A program made the translations under genes and the position numbers. From assembly GCA_004366385.1 (NCBI GenBank), contig SIRU01000064.1, positions 62,001-126,000 on the forward strand: a stretch of DNA of 64,000 bases. Reading direction: 5' to 3'. Source of the DNA: Actinomycetota bacterium (GTDB taxonomy: Bacteria; Actinomycetota; Thermoleophilia; Gaiellales; Gaiellaceae). Each line of letters opens with the position of its first letter. Within the stretch, counting starts at the first letter, position 1. The notes below the pieces were generated by a model. It was given only the letters and a program-made list of their open reading frames with translations, made no database searches and had not been told where the DNA came from. Shown here piece after piece: positions 35,001 through 41,663 of this stretch.

Positions 35001-35360
35001 CGCCCCCACCTTCAGGCAGGCGAGGACGACCTCGAGCCAGTCGACGTTCGTCCCCGCGAGGACGAGCACGGGATCTCCGGGCCGGACGCCGCGCTCGCGC
35101 AGGAGCCACGACCAGCGCGCGCTCCGCTCGGAAACCTGGAGGAACGTGCGCGGCTCGATGATCCCGTCCTTGCCGATGAACGTGACCGCGCGGCGCTTCG
35201 GGTCGTCGGCGAGCGCCTCCGCGACGTCGCGCGAGAAGTTGAAGCTGTCCGGGACGTTCCAGCGCGCGTCCGCCAGCGCTGGGTAGAGCGCGAGCTCCAG
35301 GGGCGAGAGGGCGACCTCGTCTCCTCGTCCCCGGCGGCGGCCGATGCGGAGCTTCCTCAA
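32073..35360 (-). CDS. Acyl-CoA synthetase (AMP-forming) with long Pro/Glu-rich C-terminal tail
   Basis: 1095 residues. Residues about 1-545 form a complete ANL-family synthetase: A3 motif LSTAGTSGTPKPVGHSHGS, DGYGQVETG (A5), GYWESPEETKQAFRGDWYATGD (A6-A7) and the A10 lysine in PTAPGGKIRRLELRERL at about residue 530. It resembles medium-chain or benzoate-type acyl-CoA ligases. Residues about 545-1095 are low complexity, rich in Pro, Glu, Ala, with recurring PLPDY-type motifs (PLPDYIVPP, PLPDYDLGG, PLPDYIVDP) and basic KRRGRRRK near the end. The tail looks disordered and acidic. TTG 35360 is the start; no better one seen. Confidence 0.85.
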   Translation of the reverse strand: MRKLRIGRRRGRGDEVALSPLELALYPALADARWNVPDSFNFSRDVAEALADDPKRRAVTFIGKDGIIEPRTFLQVSERSARWSWLLRERGVRPGDPVLVLAGTNVDWLEVVLACLKVGAVVVPGSPHVTAETLDVRVERTGAELIVAEPSVEPEIARMVERPQVLYVDEGRGLLDTVAEHAPTHDTSARDLAFVLSTAGTSGTPKPVGHSHGSVFASRVAAEHWLDAGRGDAVWAPADPGSFVSILYALIGPWSRGAETLLHDGPFDALERLDLIYRLGVTVLCQSPAEYAALAELREVTRFQPPQLRRLVSTGDQLDPEVSRVFEEAWGLTIHDGYGQVETGIVVANSGEAGFRPGSLGYPLPGHQVAVVDDQGNELPPGVEGELAVRGRPPTLFAGYWESPEETKQAFRGDWYATGDIATVDDDGFFWFVGRSADMITSRGESFGPHETERALRAHDSVSAAAVVGVRDLERGGQFVRAFVVPAAGVTTSEQLEAELRHEVGQVLPDHAVPREIEFVDELPTAPGGKIRRLELRERLVVGRPLWDLPPTTDGDDEPDPWAGMLEPWPADGGTASSSAPPAVDEAGEPLPDYIVPPEPEPEPETVHPVAEVLAEPIAAPEPPPEPVLEPLPDYDLGGPAEPEAVVDVEHAAPRAETAPRAQPEPAEPEQPSRPQPAPEEPGGQALSRPPEWSVPLPNWGARPQDDPPEPMPAESAPEPAPEPAADPEPEHVAEFEPVAELRAEPLPAEPIQTEAQPVAPEPPPEPEADAAEEEATQPALEAVPDPEPESTATIDAPAAEALVETTPPVPEAAPEPESKPEPEQRGVVWTPLPSLEPVREPEPEAPFEAVWSPVPSIGPGEPEQAEIVPEPDAEPTNEAETEPTHAAEPILEPEAEVEADVEPELEADPVADLVIEPESAPRPPEIVADPLADEPVEHGPLPDYIVDPDRGEDPPSGPVVQPDPPAETWPSAGFPESTHAISEPPEPALENLGLPPLSEFPGISRDAPEAPRPQERGRAPEAKGRPAPQPKRRGRRRKAAEPGDEVEPTTWMDGLSSRLSAYSLTGEEMPEGKAEPDDSGAADEASETDEQRAE

Positions 35361-35435
35361 GGCTCACCCATTATCGACCCGATCGGGCTGAAGACTGAAC
35401 GGATTTCCCCTCTTTGCGCGCAGAATCTCCAGAGG

Positions 35436-36392
35436 TTAGACGAGACCGTGGTCGGTTCCGAAGGCCGTGGCCGACCCCAGGGTCTCCGGCAGCCGGAAGC
35501 CGCCCGCCTCCTCGAGCGCAGCGATCCGCGCTCCGATGGAGGGGTGCGTGTTGAACCAGGAGGTGAGCGCGAGCACGCCGCGGCGCTCGCTGTCGACGCG
35601 ATCGGTCGGGCTCTCGACCCAGAGGTGCGCGGTCGAGGCCTCCGCGTACCGGATCGTGGTCGGGTCGAGCTCGAGGCGGCGGAGCGCGAGCGCCATCGCC
35701 TCCGGGTCGTTGAGGATCTCGGCTGCGCCCGCGTCGGCGAGGAACTCGCGGCGGCGCGAGAGGCTCATCCGCAGGAGCAGCGCCGCATACGGCGCGAGCA
35801 CGAACCCGACGATCGCGGCGACGACGACGAGCAGGCCGCCCTTCCGCGACCGGCCGCCGTACGCGATCGCGCGGAAGCCGATGTCCGCGATCAGCGCGAT
35901 CACGCCGGCGAAGACGGTCGCGACCGTCATCAGGTACGTGTCGCGGTTGCGGATGTGCGCCACCTCGTGCGCGATGACGGCCTCGAGCTCGCGCTGCGGC
36001 ATCGTCGCGAGCAGCCCCGTGGTGACGCCCACGAAGCTGTTCTCGGGCCGGAGCCCGGCCGCGTACGCGTTCGGCGCGGAGTCCTGGACGACGCGGAGCT
36101 CGGGCGTCACCGGCAGCCCGGCCGCGATGGAGACGTTCTCGACCAGGCGGCGCAGCGGCTTCAACTGCTCCGGCGCGACGTCCTCGGCGTGCGTGAGGCG
36201 CGAGACGAGGCTGCGCGAGCGGAGGAGCGCGAAGATCCCGTAGGCCGCGGCCCCGACGAGCGCCGCCGCGCCGAGCGAGAGGTCGAGCGCGAGCCCGATC
36301 AGCGCCGCGAGCGCGAGCAGCAGGAGCGCGAACCCGGCGACGACGATCGTGCTCCGCAGCCGGTTCGCGCGGATCTGCTCCTGGAGCGTCAC
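35436..36392 (-). CDS. htpX: HtpX-like M48 membrane metalloprotease
   Basis: 318 residues. Two N-terminal membrane helices, zinc motif HEVAH at 142-146 within ELEAVIAHEVAHIRNRDTYL, third ligand region RRREFLADAGAAEI, and two further hydrophobic segments between them. Cleaves misfolded membrane proteins; the active site faces the cytoplasm in the family. GTG 36392 overlaps the lemA stop by 4 bases. The lemA-htpX pair is a well-known conserved neighbourhood in bacteria. Confidence 0.93.
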   Translation of the reverse strand: MTLQEQIRANRLRSTIVVAGFALLLLALAALIGLALDLSLGAAALVGAAAYGIFALLRSRSLVSRLTHAEDVAPEQLKPLRRLVENVSIAAGLPVTPELRVVQDSAPNAYAAGLRPENSFVGVTTGLLATMPQRELEAVIAHEVAHIRNRDTYLMTVATVFAGVIALIADIGFRAIAYGGRSRKGGLLVVVAAIVGFVLAPYAALLLRMSLSRRREFLADAGAAEILNDPEAMALALRRLELDPTTIRYAEASTAHLWVESPTDRVDSERRGVLALTSWFNTHPSIGARIAALEEAGGFRLPETLGSATAFGTDHGLV

Positions 36393-36955
36393 GCCGACGC
36401 GCGGCCCGGGAACGACACCTCCGGCACCGCGGTGTCGCCCTGGGCGGAGAAGAACTCGCGCTCGCGGAAGCCGAGCGGCTTCGCGATCAGGAGCCAAGGG
36501 ATGCTCTGGACGGAAGTGTTGAAGCGCATCACCGTCGCGTTGTAGTAGCGGCGCGCGGCGCTGATCTTGTCCTCGGTGTCCGTCAGGTCGTTCTGGAGCT
36601 CGAGGAAGTTCTTCGACGCCTGGAGCTCGGGGTAGGCCTCGGCGACGGCGAAGAGCCGCCCGATCGCGGCGGTCAGGCCCTCGTTCGCGTCGGCGGCGCT
36701 GCCGGGCGTCGACGCGCGCTGGAGCGCCGCCCGCGCGCGCGTGACCTCCTCGAAGACGCCGCGCTCGTGCGCCGCGTAGCCGCGCACGGCCTCGACCAGG
36801 TTCGGGATCAGGTCGGCCCGGCGCTGGAGCTGGACGTCGATGTTCGCCCAGCCGGTGTCGACCTCGTTCCGCAGCCGGACGAGCCGGTTGTAGCCGTACA
36901 CCGCCAGCAGGAGGAGCAGGACGAGGGCGCCGACGAGGATCCAAAGCCAGGGCAT
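36389..36955 (-). CDS. lemA: LemA family protein
   Basis: 188 residues. One N-terminal membrane helix (LWILVGALVLLLLLAVYGYNRL), then a long helical bundle with the family motif NEVDTGWANIDVQLQRRADLIPNL (in pieces), YPELQASKNFLELQ, ISAARRYYNATVMRFN and PLGFREREFF. Exposed domain, function uncertain, commonly next to htpX. ATG 36955; TAGACT at 36967-36972 lies 11 bases before it. Confidence 0.93.
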   Translation of the reverse strand: MPWLWILVGALVLLLLLAVYGYNRLVRLRNEVDTGWANIDVQLQRRADLIPNLVEAVRGYAAHERGVFEEVTRARAALQRASTPGSAADANEGLTAAIGRLFAVAEAYPELQASKNFLELQNDLTDTEDKISAARRYYNATVMRFNTSVQSIPWLLIAKPLGFREREFFSAQGDTAVPEVSFPGRASA

Positions 36956-36966
36956 CGCTGCGCGCG

Positions 36967-36972
36967 AGTCTA
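36967..36972 (-). promoter_or_regulatory. -10-like TAGACT for lemA-htpX
   Basis: TAGACT on the minus strand, 11 bases before ATG 36955, at the end of the preceding MBL-like gene. Promoter candidate for the lemA-htpX pair. Confidence 0.45.
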
Positions 36973-37596
36973 AGCGCCGAGCGCGGACGCGAGGGCCGCG
37001 TGGCCGTCCGCGAGCACCGGCTCGCCGTGCGAGACGAGCACCCGCTCGACCGGGAGCTCGAGCAGCGGCCGCAGCGACTCGCGGAGGTCGTCCACCGTCT
37101 TCCCCTGCGGCAGCCAGTCCTGCGGGCAGAGGCGGAGGCCGGCCTCGTCCGCGATCAGCACGTCGCCGGGGACGAGCGTGCGGTGCTCCGGGAGCCAGTA
37201 GACGACCTCGGCCGCGCGGGCGGTGCGGAGGGCCTGGATCCCGCCCGGCAGCTCGTCGTCCGGGCGATACGGGTCGGTGACGACGCCGGCGCGGCGCTCG
37301 ACCGCCGCCTTCCCGGAGCGCGGCGCCCAGACCCGCGCGCCGTAGCGCTCGACGACGGCTGCGGTCGAGCGCACGTGCCAGAAGACGGTGACGACGACGT
37401 GCACGTCGCCGCCGGCGCGCTCCACGTCTCGGTCGAGCGCATCCCAGTAGCGTTCGGCTTCGTCCTCGGGGACGAGCGGGTCGACGAGGACGACGCCGGC
37501 GGGCGTCTCGCAGTACACGCTCCCGACCTCCTCCTTCCACTCCTCGTGGAACGCCGTCCAGCGCCAGAGCCCGTCCGCGATGCGCGTCACCTCCAT
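36970..37596 (-). CDS. MBL-fold-like protein with degenerate metal site, 208 residues
   Basis: Shows the overall metallo-beta-lactamase layout (SVYCETPAGVVLVDPLVP, then HVVVTVFWHVRSTAAVVERYGARVWAP, LVPGDVLIADEAGL and ERVLVSHGEPV). The HxHxDH motif is absent: VTVFWHVRST keeps only one His. Zinc hydrolase activity is therefore doubtful. ATG 37596 fits the domain start; 37605 or 37629 are possible. It lies just upstream of lemA and 40 bases after the JAMM protease gene on the same strand. Confidence 0.75.
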   Translation of the reverse strand: MEVTRIADGLWRWTAFHEEWKEEVGSVYCETPAGVVLVDPLVPEDEAERYWDALDRDVERAGGDVHVVVTVFWHVRSTAAVVERYGARVWAPRSGKAAVERRAGVVTDPYRPDDELPGGIQALRTARAAEVVYWLPEHRTLVPGDVLIADEAGLRLCPQDWLPQGKTVDDLRESLRPLLELPVERVLVSHGEPVLADGHAALASALGA

Positions 37597-37635
37597 GCGC
37601 GGCATTCTCGTGGAATCGCCGCGCCTCACTCTCGG

Positions 37636-38013
37636 TCAGGCGCTCGTCAGGTCGAGCGGCTCGACCGCGCCGTCGGCGATCCGCCAGCCCGCGAGCTCGC
37701 CGGTGCGCTCGGTGAGGATCAGGTACGGCCGCCCGGCCCAGAGCCCGACGTTCTCGACGTCCGTCCGCGACGGCCGCGGCGGCGAGGAGACGTGCGAGTG
37801 GAAGACGGCGAGCTCGAAGCCGTCGTCTTCGAGGAACCAGATCTCGGGGTCGACGTCGAGCTCGAAGCGGTACGGGGAGGCGGCCGCGTTGCGCCCGGGG
37901 ACGTAGCGCTCGGCGACGCCGTCCCTGAACGCGACGAGCCCGCACGCCTCGTTCGGGAGCTCCGCGCGCGCGTGCTCCGCGAGCGCCGCGCGGATCTCGT
38001 CCGGGACTACCAC
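37636..38013 (-). CDS. mec: JAMM/MPN+ protease, Mec-like (CysO-cysteine peptidase)
   Basis: 125 residues. The JAMM zinc-protease site is complete: Glu22 (PNEACGLV) and HSHVSSPPRPSRTD with His72, His74, Ser82, Asp85 fitting HxHx7SxxD. In Mycobacterium the homologue Mec+ releases cysteine from the CysO-cysteine adduct. GTG 38013 overlaps the cysM stop by 7 bases (TGGTGGTAG shared). It is the last gene of moeZ-cysO-cysM-mec. In this cluster it could also trim the C-terminal Leu of the CysO-like protein, as related JAMM proteases do for other sulfur carriers. Confidence 0.9.
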   Translation of the reverse strand: MVVPDEIRAALAEHARAELPNEACGLVAFRDGVAERYVPGRNAAASPYRFELDVDPEIWFLEDDGFELAVFHSHVSSPPRPSRTDVENVGLWAGRPYLILTERTGELAGWRIADGAVEPLDLTSA

Positions 38014-38948
38014 CAGACCGAGCGCTCCATCGCCGACTCGACGTCGTCCGCGTCCCAGAACCCGGCGGAGAGGTACTTCCACCCGCCGTCGGCGAGGATG
38101 CAGGCGACGACGCCCTCGTCGAGCTCGCCCGCGAGCCGGAGAGCCGCGTGGACGACCGCGCCGGAGGAGACGCCGCCGAAGATCCCTTCGCGCTCGAGCA
38201 GCAGCCGCAGCCCCGAGACCGACTCCTCGTTCGACACGAGCAGCTTCCGGTCGAGCTTCGAGACGTCGAGGATCGGCGGCACGTAGCCGTCGTCCAGCGA
38301 GCGCAGGCCCATCACCTCGTCGCCGGGCAGCGGCTCTGCTGCGGCGACCGTGATCTCGGGGAACGAGTCGCGGAGGCGCGCGCCCGCGCCCATCAGCGTC
38401 CCGCCCGTGCCCAGGCCTGCGACGAGGACGTCGACCCGGTCGAGCGCGGAAGCGATCTCCGCGCCCGTGCCCTCGTAGTGCGCCCGCGGGTTCGCCTCGT
38501 TCGCGTACTGGAACGGCATGAAGTACGAGGGGTCGCGCTCCGCGAGCTCGAGCGCGAGGCGGACGGCGCCGTTCGAGCCCTCCTCGGCCGGGGACTCGAC
38601 GAGCTCGGCGCCGTACAGCCGCAGCAGGCGGCGGCGCTCGTCGGTCACGCTCGCCGGCAGGACGCACGTGAGCGGGTAGCCGCGGAGCTTCGCGACGAGC
38701 GCGAGCGAGATACCCGTGTTGCCGCTCGTCGGCTCCAGCAGGCGGCGGCCCGGCTCGAGCTCGCCGGAGGCCTCGGCCACGTCGACCATCGCCTTCGCCA
38801 CGCGATCCTTGATCGAGCCGGTCGGGTTCTGGCCCTCGAGCTTCGCGAACAGGCGGACGCGAGGGCTCGGCGAGAGCCGCGGGAGCTCGACCAGCGGCGT
38901 CGAGCCGACGAGGTCGAGGAGCGTCGGTGCGAGCGTGTTAGAGGCCAC
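38007..38948 (-). CDS. cysM: CysM-like PLP-dependent cysteine synthase
   Basis: 313 residues from GTG 38948. PLP Lys47 in GQNPTGSIKDRV, phosphate-loop precursor TSGNTGISLALVAKL, later GTGGTLMGAG loop, and a C-terminal tail ending VESAMERSVWW. In this setting it probably uses O-phosphoserine or an acylserine and thiocarboxylated CysO as sulfur donor. Overlaps the CysO-like gene by 11 bases upstream and mec by 7 downstream. The frame extends to 38987, but the GTG at 38948 is the family start. Confidence 0.92.
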   Translation of the reverse strand: MASNTLAPTLLDLVGSTPLVELPRLSPSPRVRLFAKLEGQNPTGSIKDRVAKAMVDVAEASGELEPGRRLLEPTSGNTGISLALVAKLRGYPLTCVLPASVTDERRRLLRLYGAELVESPAEEGSNGAVRLALELAERDPSYFMPFQYANEANPRAHYEGTGAEIASALDRVDVLVAGLGTGGTLMGAGARLRDSFPEITVAAAEPLPGDEVMGLRSLDDGYVPPILDVSKLDRKLLVSNEESVSGLRLLLEREGIFGGVSSGAVVHAALRLAGELDEGVVACILADGGWKYLSAGFWDADDVESAMERSVWW

Positions 38949-39210
38949 CTGCCATCGCGGGCAGGAGAATGATCGTCGCGCCGTCACGGACGGGCGTGTC
39001 GGCGCCGTCGAGCATGCGGACGTCCTCGCCGTCCAGGAAGACGTTCACGAACGGCGCGGGCTCGCCGTCCTCGAGCAGCTGCCGCTCGAGGGCCGGGTAG
39101 CGCTCGACGAGGTCGTCGATGACCTCTGCGACCGTGTCGCCGCGCGCGTCGAGGTGCCGGAGGCCGCCGACCTCGGCGCGGAGCGTAGGCGGGATGCGGA
39201 CGGCTGCCAT
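38938..39210 (-). CDS. cysO: CysO/MoaD-like sulfur carrier with extra C-terminal Leu
   Basis: 90-residue beta-grasp protein: MAAVRIPPTLRAEVGG, TVAEVIDDLVERYPAL, FVNVFLDGEDVRMLDGADT and the C-terminus VRDGATIILLPAMAGGL. Sulfur carriers end in Gly-Gly, which is adenylated and thiocarboxylated. Here Gly88-Gly89 is followed by Leu90, so it needs trimming before use. ATG 39210 has a good ribosome site (GAGGAGAG). The gene lies between moeZ and cysM in one operon. Confidence 0.92.
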   Translation of the reverse strand: MAAVRIPPTLRAEVGGLRHLDARGDTVAEVIDDLVERYPALERQLLEDGEPAPFVNVFLDGEDVRMLDGADTPVRDGATIILLPAMAGGL

Positions 39211-39218
39211 CTCTCTCC

Positions 39219-40400
39219 TCAGAGCTGGAGGGGCGCGTTGCAGAACTCGACGTAGTCGACGTAGTCCGTGATGGATGGGCTGTCGCCGCACACCGGGCAG
39301 TCCGGGTCGCGGCGCACGGTCACCTCGTCGAGCGTCGTGCCGAGCGCGTCGAAGAGCAGGAGCCGCCCCGCGAGCGTGTCGCCGCGCTCGAGGATCAGCT
39401 TCAGCGCCTCGTTCGCCTGGATCGAGCCGATGATCCCGGGGAGGACGCCGAGGACGCCGCCCTCCGCGCAGCTCGGCGCGAGCTCGGGCGGCGGCGGCTG
39501 CGGGAAGAGGCAGCGGTAGCAGGGGCCCTGATGCGGGGCGAAGACCGTGACCTGGCCCTCGAAGCGGAAGATCGAGCCGTGCACGACCGGGATCCCGTGC
39601 CAGATCGAGGCGTCGTTCACGAGGTAGCGCGTAGGGAAGTTGTCGGCGCCGTCCACGATCACGTCCCAGCCGCCGGCGAGGATCCGCTCGACGTTGTCCG
39701 AGGTCAATCGCTCCTGAAACGGAACGATCCGAACGTCCGGGTTCAGCGCCTCGAGCGTCCGCTTTGCCGAGAGCACCTTCGGCTCGCCGAGGCGCTCGGT
39801 CGAGTGGACGACCTGGCGCTGGAGGTTCGACTCGTCCACGACGTCCGCGTCCACGATCCCGAGCGTTCCGACGCCCGCGGCGGCGAGGTAGAGGGAGGCG
39901 GGGGAGCCGAGCCCGCCCGCGCCGACGAGGAGCACGCGCGCGTCGAGGATGCGCTGCTGGCCGTCCTCACCGACCTCGGGGATGAGCAGGTGGCGGCTGT
40001 AGCGCGAGCGCTGGTCGGCGGAGAGCACACGCGGGATCGTGATCTCGAAGCCGTTCCGCTTCCAGTCGCTGAAGCCGCTCGCGAGGTTGAGGACGTTCTC
40101 GTAGCCCAGCTCGCCGAGCGCCTTCGCGGCGAACGCCGAGCGGTTGCCGGCCGAGCAGTAGACGACGAGCGGGCGCGTCTTGTCGGGCACGAGGCCCTCG
40201 ATCCGCTGCTCGAGCCGGCCGCGGCCGGTGTAGACCGCACCGGGGATGTGGCCCTCCTCCCACTCGTCCGGCTCGCGGACGTCGACGAAGAGGGGGCGCT
40301 CCGCGGGCTCGGACGACGTGAGGCGCTCGTGCGCCTCGATCGTGGAGATCTCCTGAATCTCCGCCTTCACCCGTGCGAGCAGCTCGCGGTACCCGGCCAT
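39219..40400 (-). CDS. moeZ: MoeZ-like adenylyltransferase/sulfurtransferase with N-terminal rhodanese domain
   Basis: 393 residues. Residues about 10-125 form a rhodanese domain (FVDVREPDEWEEGHIPGA, active Cys82 in VVYCSAGNRSAF). Residues about 130-393 are a ThiF/MoeB E1-like domain: GAGGLGSP at 161-168 for ATP, VDGADNFPTRYL, zinc ligands Cys294, Cys297, Cys368, Cys371, and catalytic Cys311 in APSCAEGGVLG. It should adenylate the CysO-like C-terminus and load sulfur. The domain order is the reverse of Mycobacterium MoeZ and eukaryotic MOCS3, where rhodanese is C-terminal. First gene of the cysteine operon; TACAGT lies 10 bases before the ATG. Confidence 0.92.
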   Translation of the reverse strand: MAGYRELLARVKAEIQEISTIEAHERLTSSEPAERPLFVDVREPDEWEEGHIPGAVYTGRGRLEQRIEGLVPDKTRPLVVYCSAGNRSAFAAKALGELGYENVLNLASGFSDWKRNGFEITIPRVLSADQRSRYSRHLLIPEVGEDGQQRILDARVLLVGAGGLGSPASLYLAAAGVGTLGIVDADVVDESNLQRQVVHSTERLGEPKVLSAKRTLEALNPDVRIVPFQERLTSDNVERILAGGWDVIVDGADNFPTRYLVNDASIWHGIPVVHGSIFRFEGQVTVFAPHQGPCYRCLFPQPPPPELAPSCAEGGVLGVLPGIIGSIQANEALKLILERGDTLAGRLLLFDALGTTLDEVTVRRDPDCPVCGDSPSITDYVDYVEFCNAPLQL

Positions 40401-40410
40401 TACTTTCCGA

Positions 40411-40416
40411 ACTGTA
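40411..40416 (-). promoter_or_regulatory. -10-like TACAGT for the moeZ-cysO-cysM-mec operon
   Basis: TACAGT on the minus strand, 10 bases before the moeZ ATG at 40400. It sits beside the Family B element that starts at 40442. Confidence 0.45.
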
Positions 40417-40441
40417 GCGGCTGGCCTCGCGCCGGTAGAAG

Positions 40442-40605
40442 ACCGGTGTCAGACACCGTCGGGACGCGTCCATTCGAGCCACGGGTGGTTCCGGACACGT
40501 CGTTCGCCCGCCAACGGCTCAACCGAGCCATGTGCCTGTGGGGCGATTGGCACGAAGTTGTCACTGAGGCCCCTTGACAACCCCGGTGTCTGACACCGGT
40601 CTTTA
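40442..40605 (+). repeat. Family B palindromic element, copy 1 (about 160 bp)
   Basis: Bounded by GGTGTCAGACACC (40445-40457) and GGTGTCTGACACC (40585-40597), the second embedded in CCGG...CCGG and followed by TCTTTAT. The inner right part (40529-40600) matches the second copy at 46470-46549, with shared CTTGACA, TGTGGG.CGATTG and the terminal palindrome. It sits in the divergent gap between moeZ and the TPR-like gene. Confidence 0.8.
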
Positions 40606-40629
40606 TGTTCGGGGTGCGCTGCGGCTGGC

Positions 40630-40635
40630 TATCGT
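40630..40635 (+). promoter_or_regulatory. -10-like TATCGT, leaderless start at 40642
   Basis: TATCGT ends 6 bases before GTG 40642, immediately downstream of the Family B element. No Shine-Dalgarno. Confidence 0.45.
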
Positions 40636-40641
40636 CGCGGC

Positions 40642-41613
40642 GTGTCCGCCCGACGCCGGGTTCTGCTCTTCGTCGGCCTCGCTGCCGCCGCCGCGGTCGC
40701 GGTGGTCGGCGTCGCGGTCGTCTCCGCCGACGGTGACACGGCCACGACGACCGCCGGCTTGCCCGAGCCGCGGCCAGGCCGCCCGCCGCTCTCCTTCGCC
40801 CTCGGCTTCCGCGACGACGCCGAGGCGCGCGATCTCGAGCGCGGCGCGACGCTCCTCAACCGCGGCCGCACCGACGAGGCGGCCGCGCTCTTCGCGAAGC
40901 ACGACTCGCTCGAGGCGAAGGTGGGCGCGGCGTTCGCATCCTGGCCCGACGGGACGTACGACCGCATGGAGCAGCTCGCGAAGCTCTACCCCGGCTCGGC
41001 CGCGGTTCAGCTGCACCTCGGGCTCGCGCGACTCTGGGCGCAGCGCGGCGACCCGGCTGCGGCCTGGCGCGCAGCGGCCGAGGCCGAGTCGGACACCCCG
41101 TACGCGATCCTCGCCGGCAACCTCCTCTTTCCGAAGCTCCCGCGCGGCCTCCCCGCGTTCGTGCCGTCGTTCTCGGCGCCCGCCGAGGTGACGCGGCTCG
41201 CGCCCGTTCGCCAGCTCGCCGCGCTCGAGCGACGCGCGCGGGGCGGAGGCACGCGTCAGCTCCTGCTCTACGGCGTCGGCCTCCAGCGCGTCGGCCGCCC
41301 GGTCTCTGCGGCCGCAGCCTTCGACCGCGCGGCCCGCGGCGCGCCCGGGGACGTCGAGGCGCAAGTCGCCGTCGCCGTCGGCCGCTTTCAGAAGGAAGCG
41401 CCCGAGAGCGCCTTCGGCAGCCTCGGCCCGCTGACCCGCCGCTTCCCCGGTGAGCCATCCGTTCGCTTCCACCTCGGCGTGCTGCTGCTCTGGACGGGTC
41501 GGGTCGACGCGGCCCAACGGCAGTTCCGCCTCGCCTCGCGCCAGCGGCCGGGATCGCCGCTCGCGCGCGAGGCCGCCCGCTACCTGGAGACGATCCGGAA
41601 GGCGAGGTCCTAG
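40642..41613 (+). CDS. Membrane-anchored TPR-like protein, 323 residues
   Basis: One N-terminal membrane anchor ([23 protein letters not shown]), then a helical repeat region with TPR-like features: [63 protein letters not shown] and [22 protein letters not shown]. Probably a scaffold on the outer face of the membrane. No enzyme motif. It precedes the sigma factor gene on the same strand, which may be coincidental. Confidence 0.78.
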   Translation: MSARRRVLLFVGLAAAAAVAVVGVAVVSADGDTATTTAGLPEPRPGRPPLSFALGFRDDAEARDLERGATLLNRGRTDEAAALFAKHDSLEAKVGAAFASWPDGTYDRMEQLAKLYPGSAAVQLHLGLARLWAQRGDPAAAWRAAAEAESDTPYAILAGNLLFPKLPRGLPAFVPSFSAPAEVTRLAPVRQLAALERRARGGGTRQLLLYGVGLQRVGRPVSAAAAFDRAARGAPGDVEAQVAVAVGRFQKEAPESAFGSLGPLTRRFPGEPSVRFHLGVLLLWTGRVDAAQRQFRLASRQRPGSPLAREAARYLETIRKARS

Positions 41614-41663
41614 TCGGACCTTTGGGGGGTTGCTTTGACGCCGGCCGCCCGCGCGATTACCGT

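Noticed and set aside
33306-36545. Open frame of about 1080 codons on the plus strand opposite the acyl-CoA synthetase and htpX-lemA
   Set aside because: A shadow of real genes with Arg/Leu-rich composition; the minus-strand genes have clear catalytic motifs.
40501-40600. TTGACA inside Family B as a promoter -35
   Set aside because: No suitable -10 at 16-18 bases; the palindrome occupies that position. Kept only as part of the repeat.
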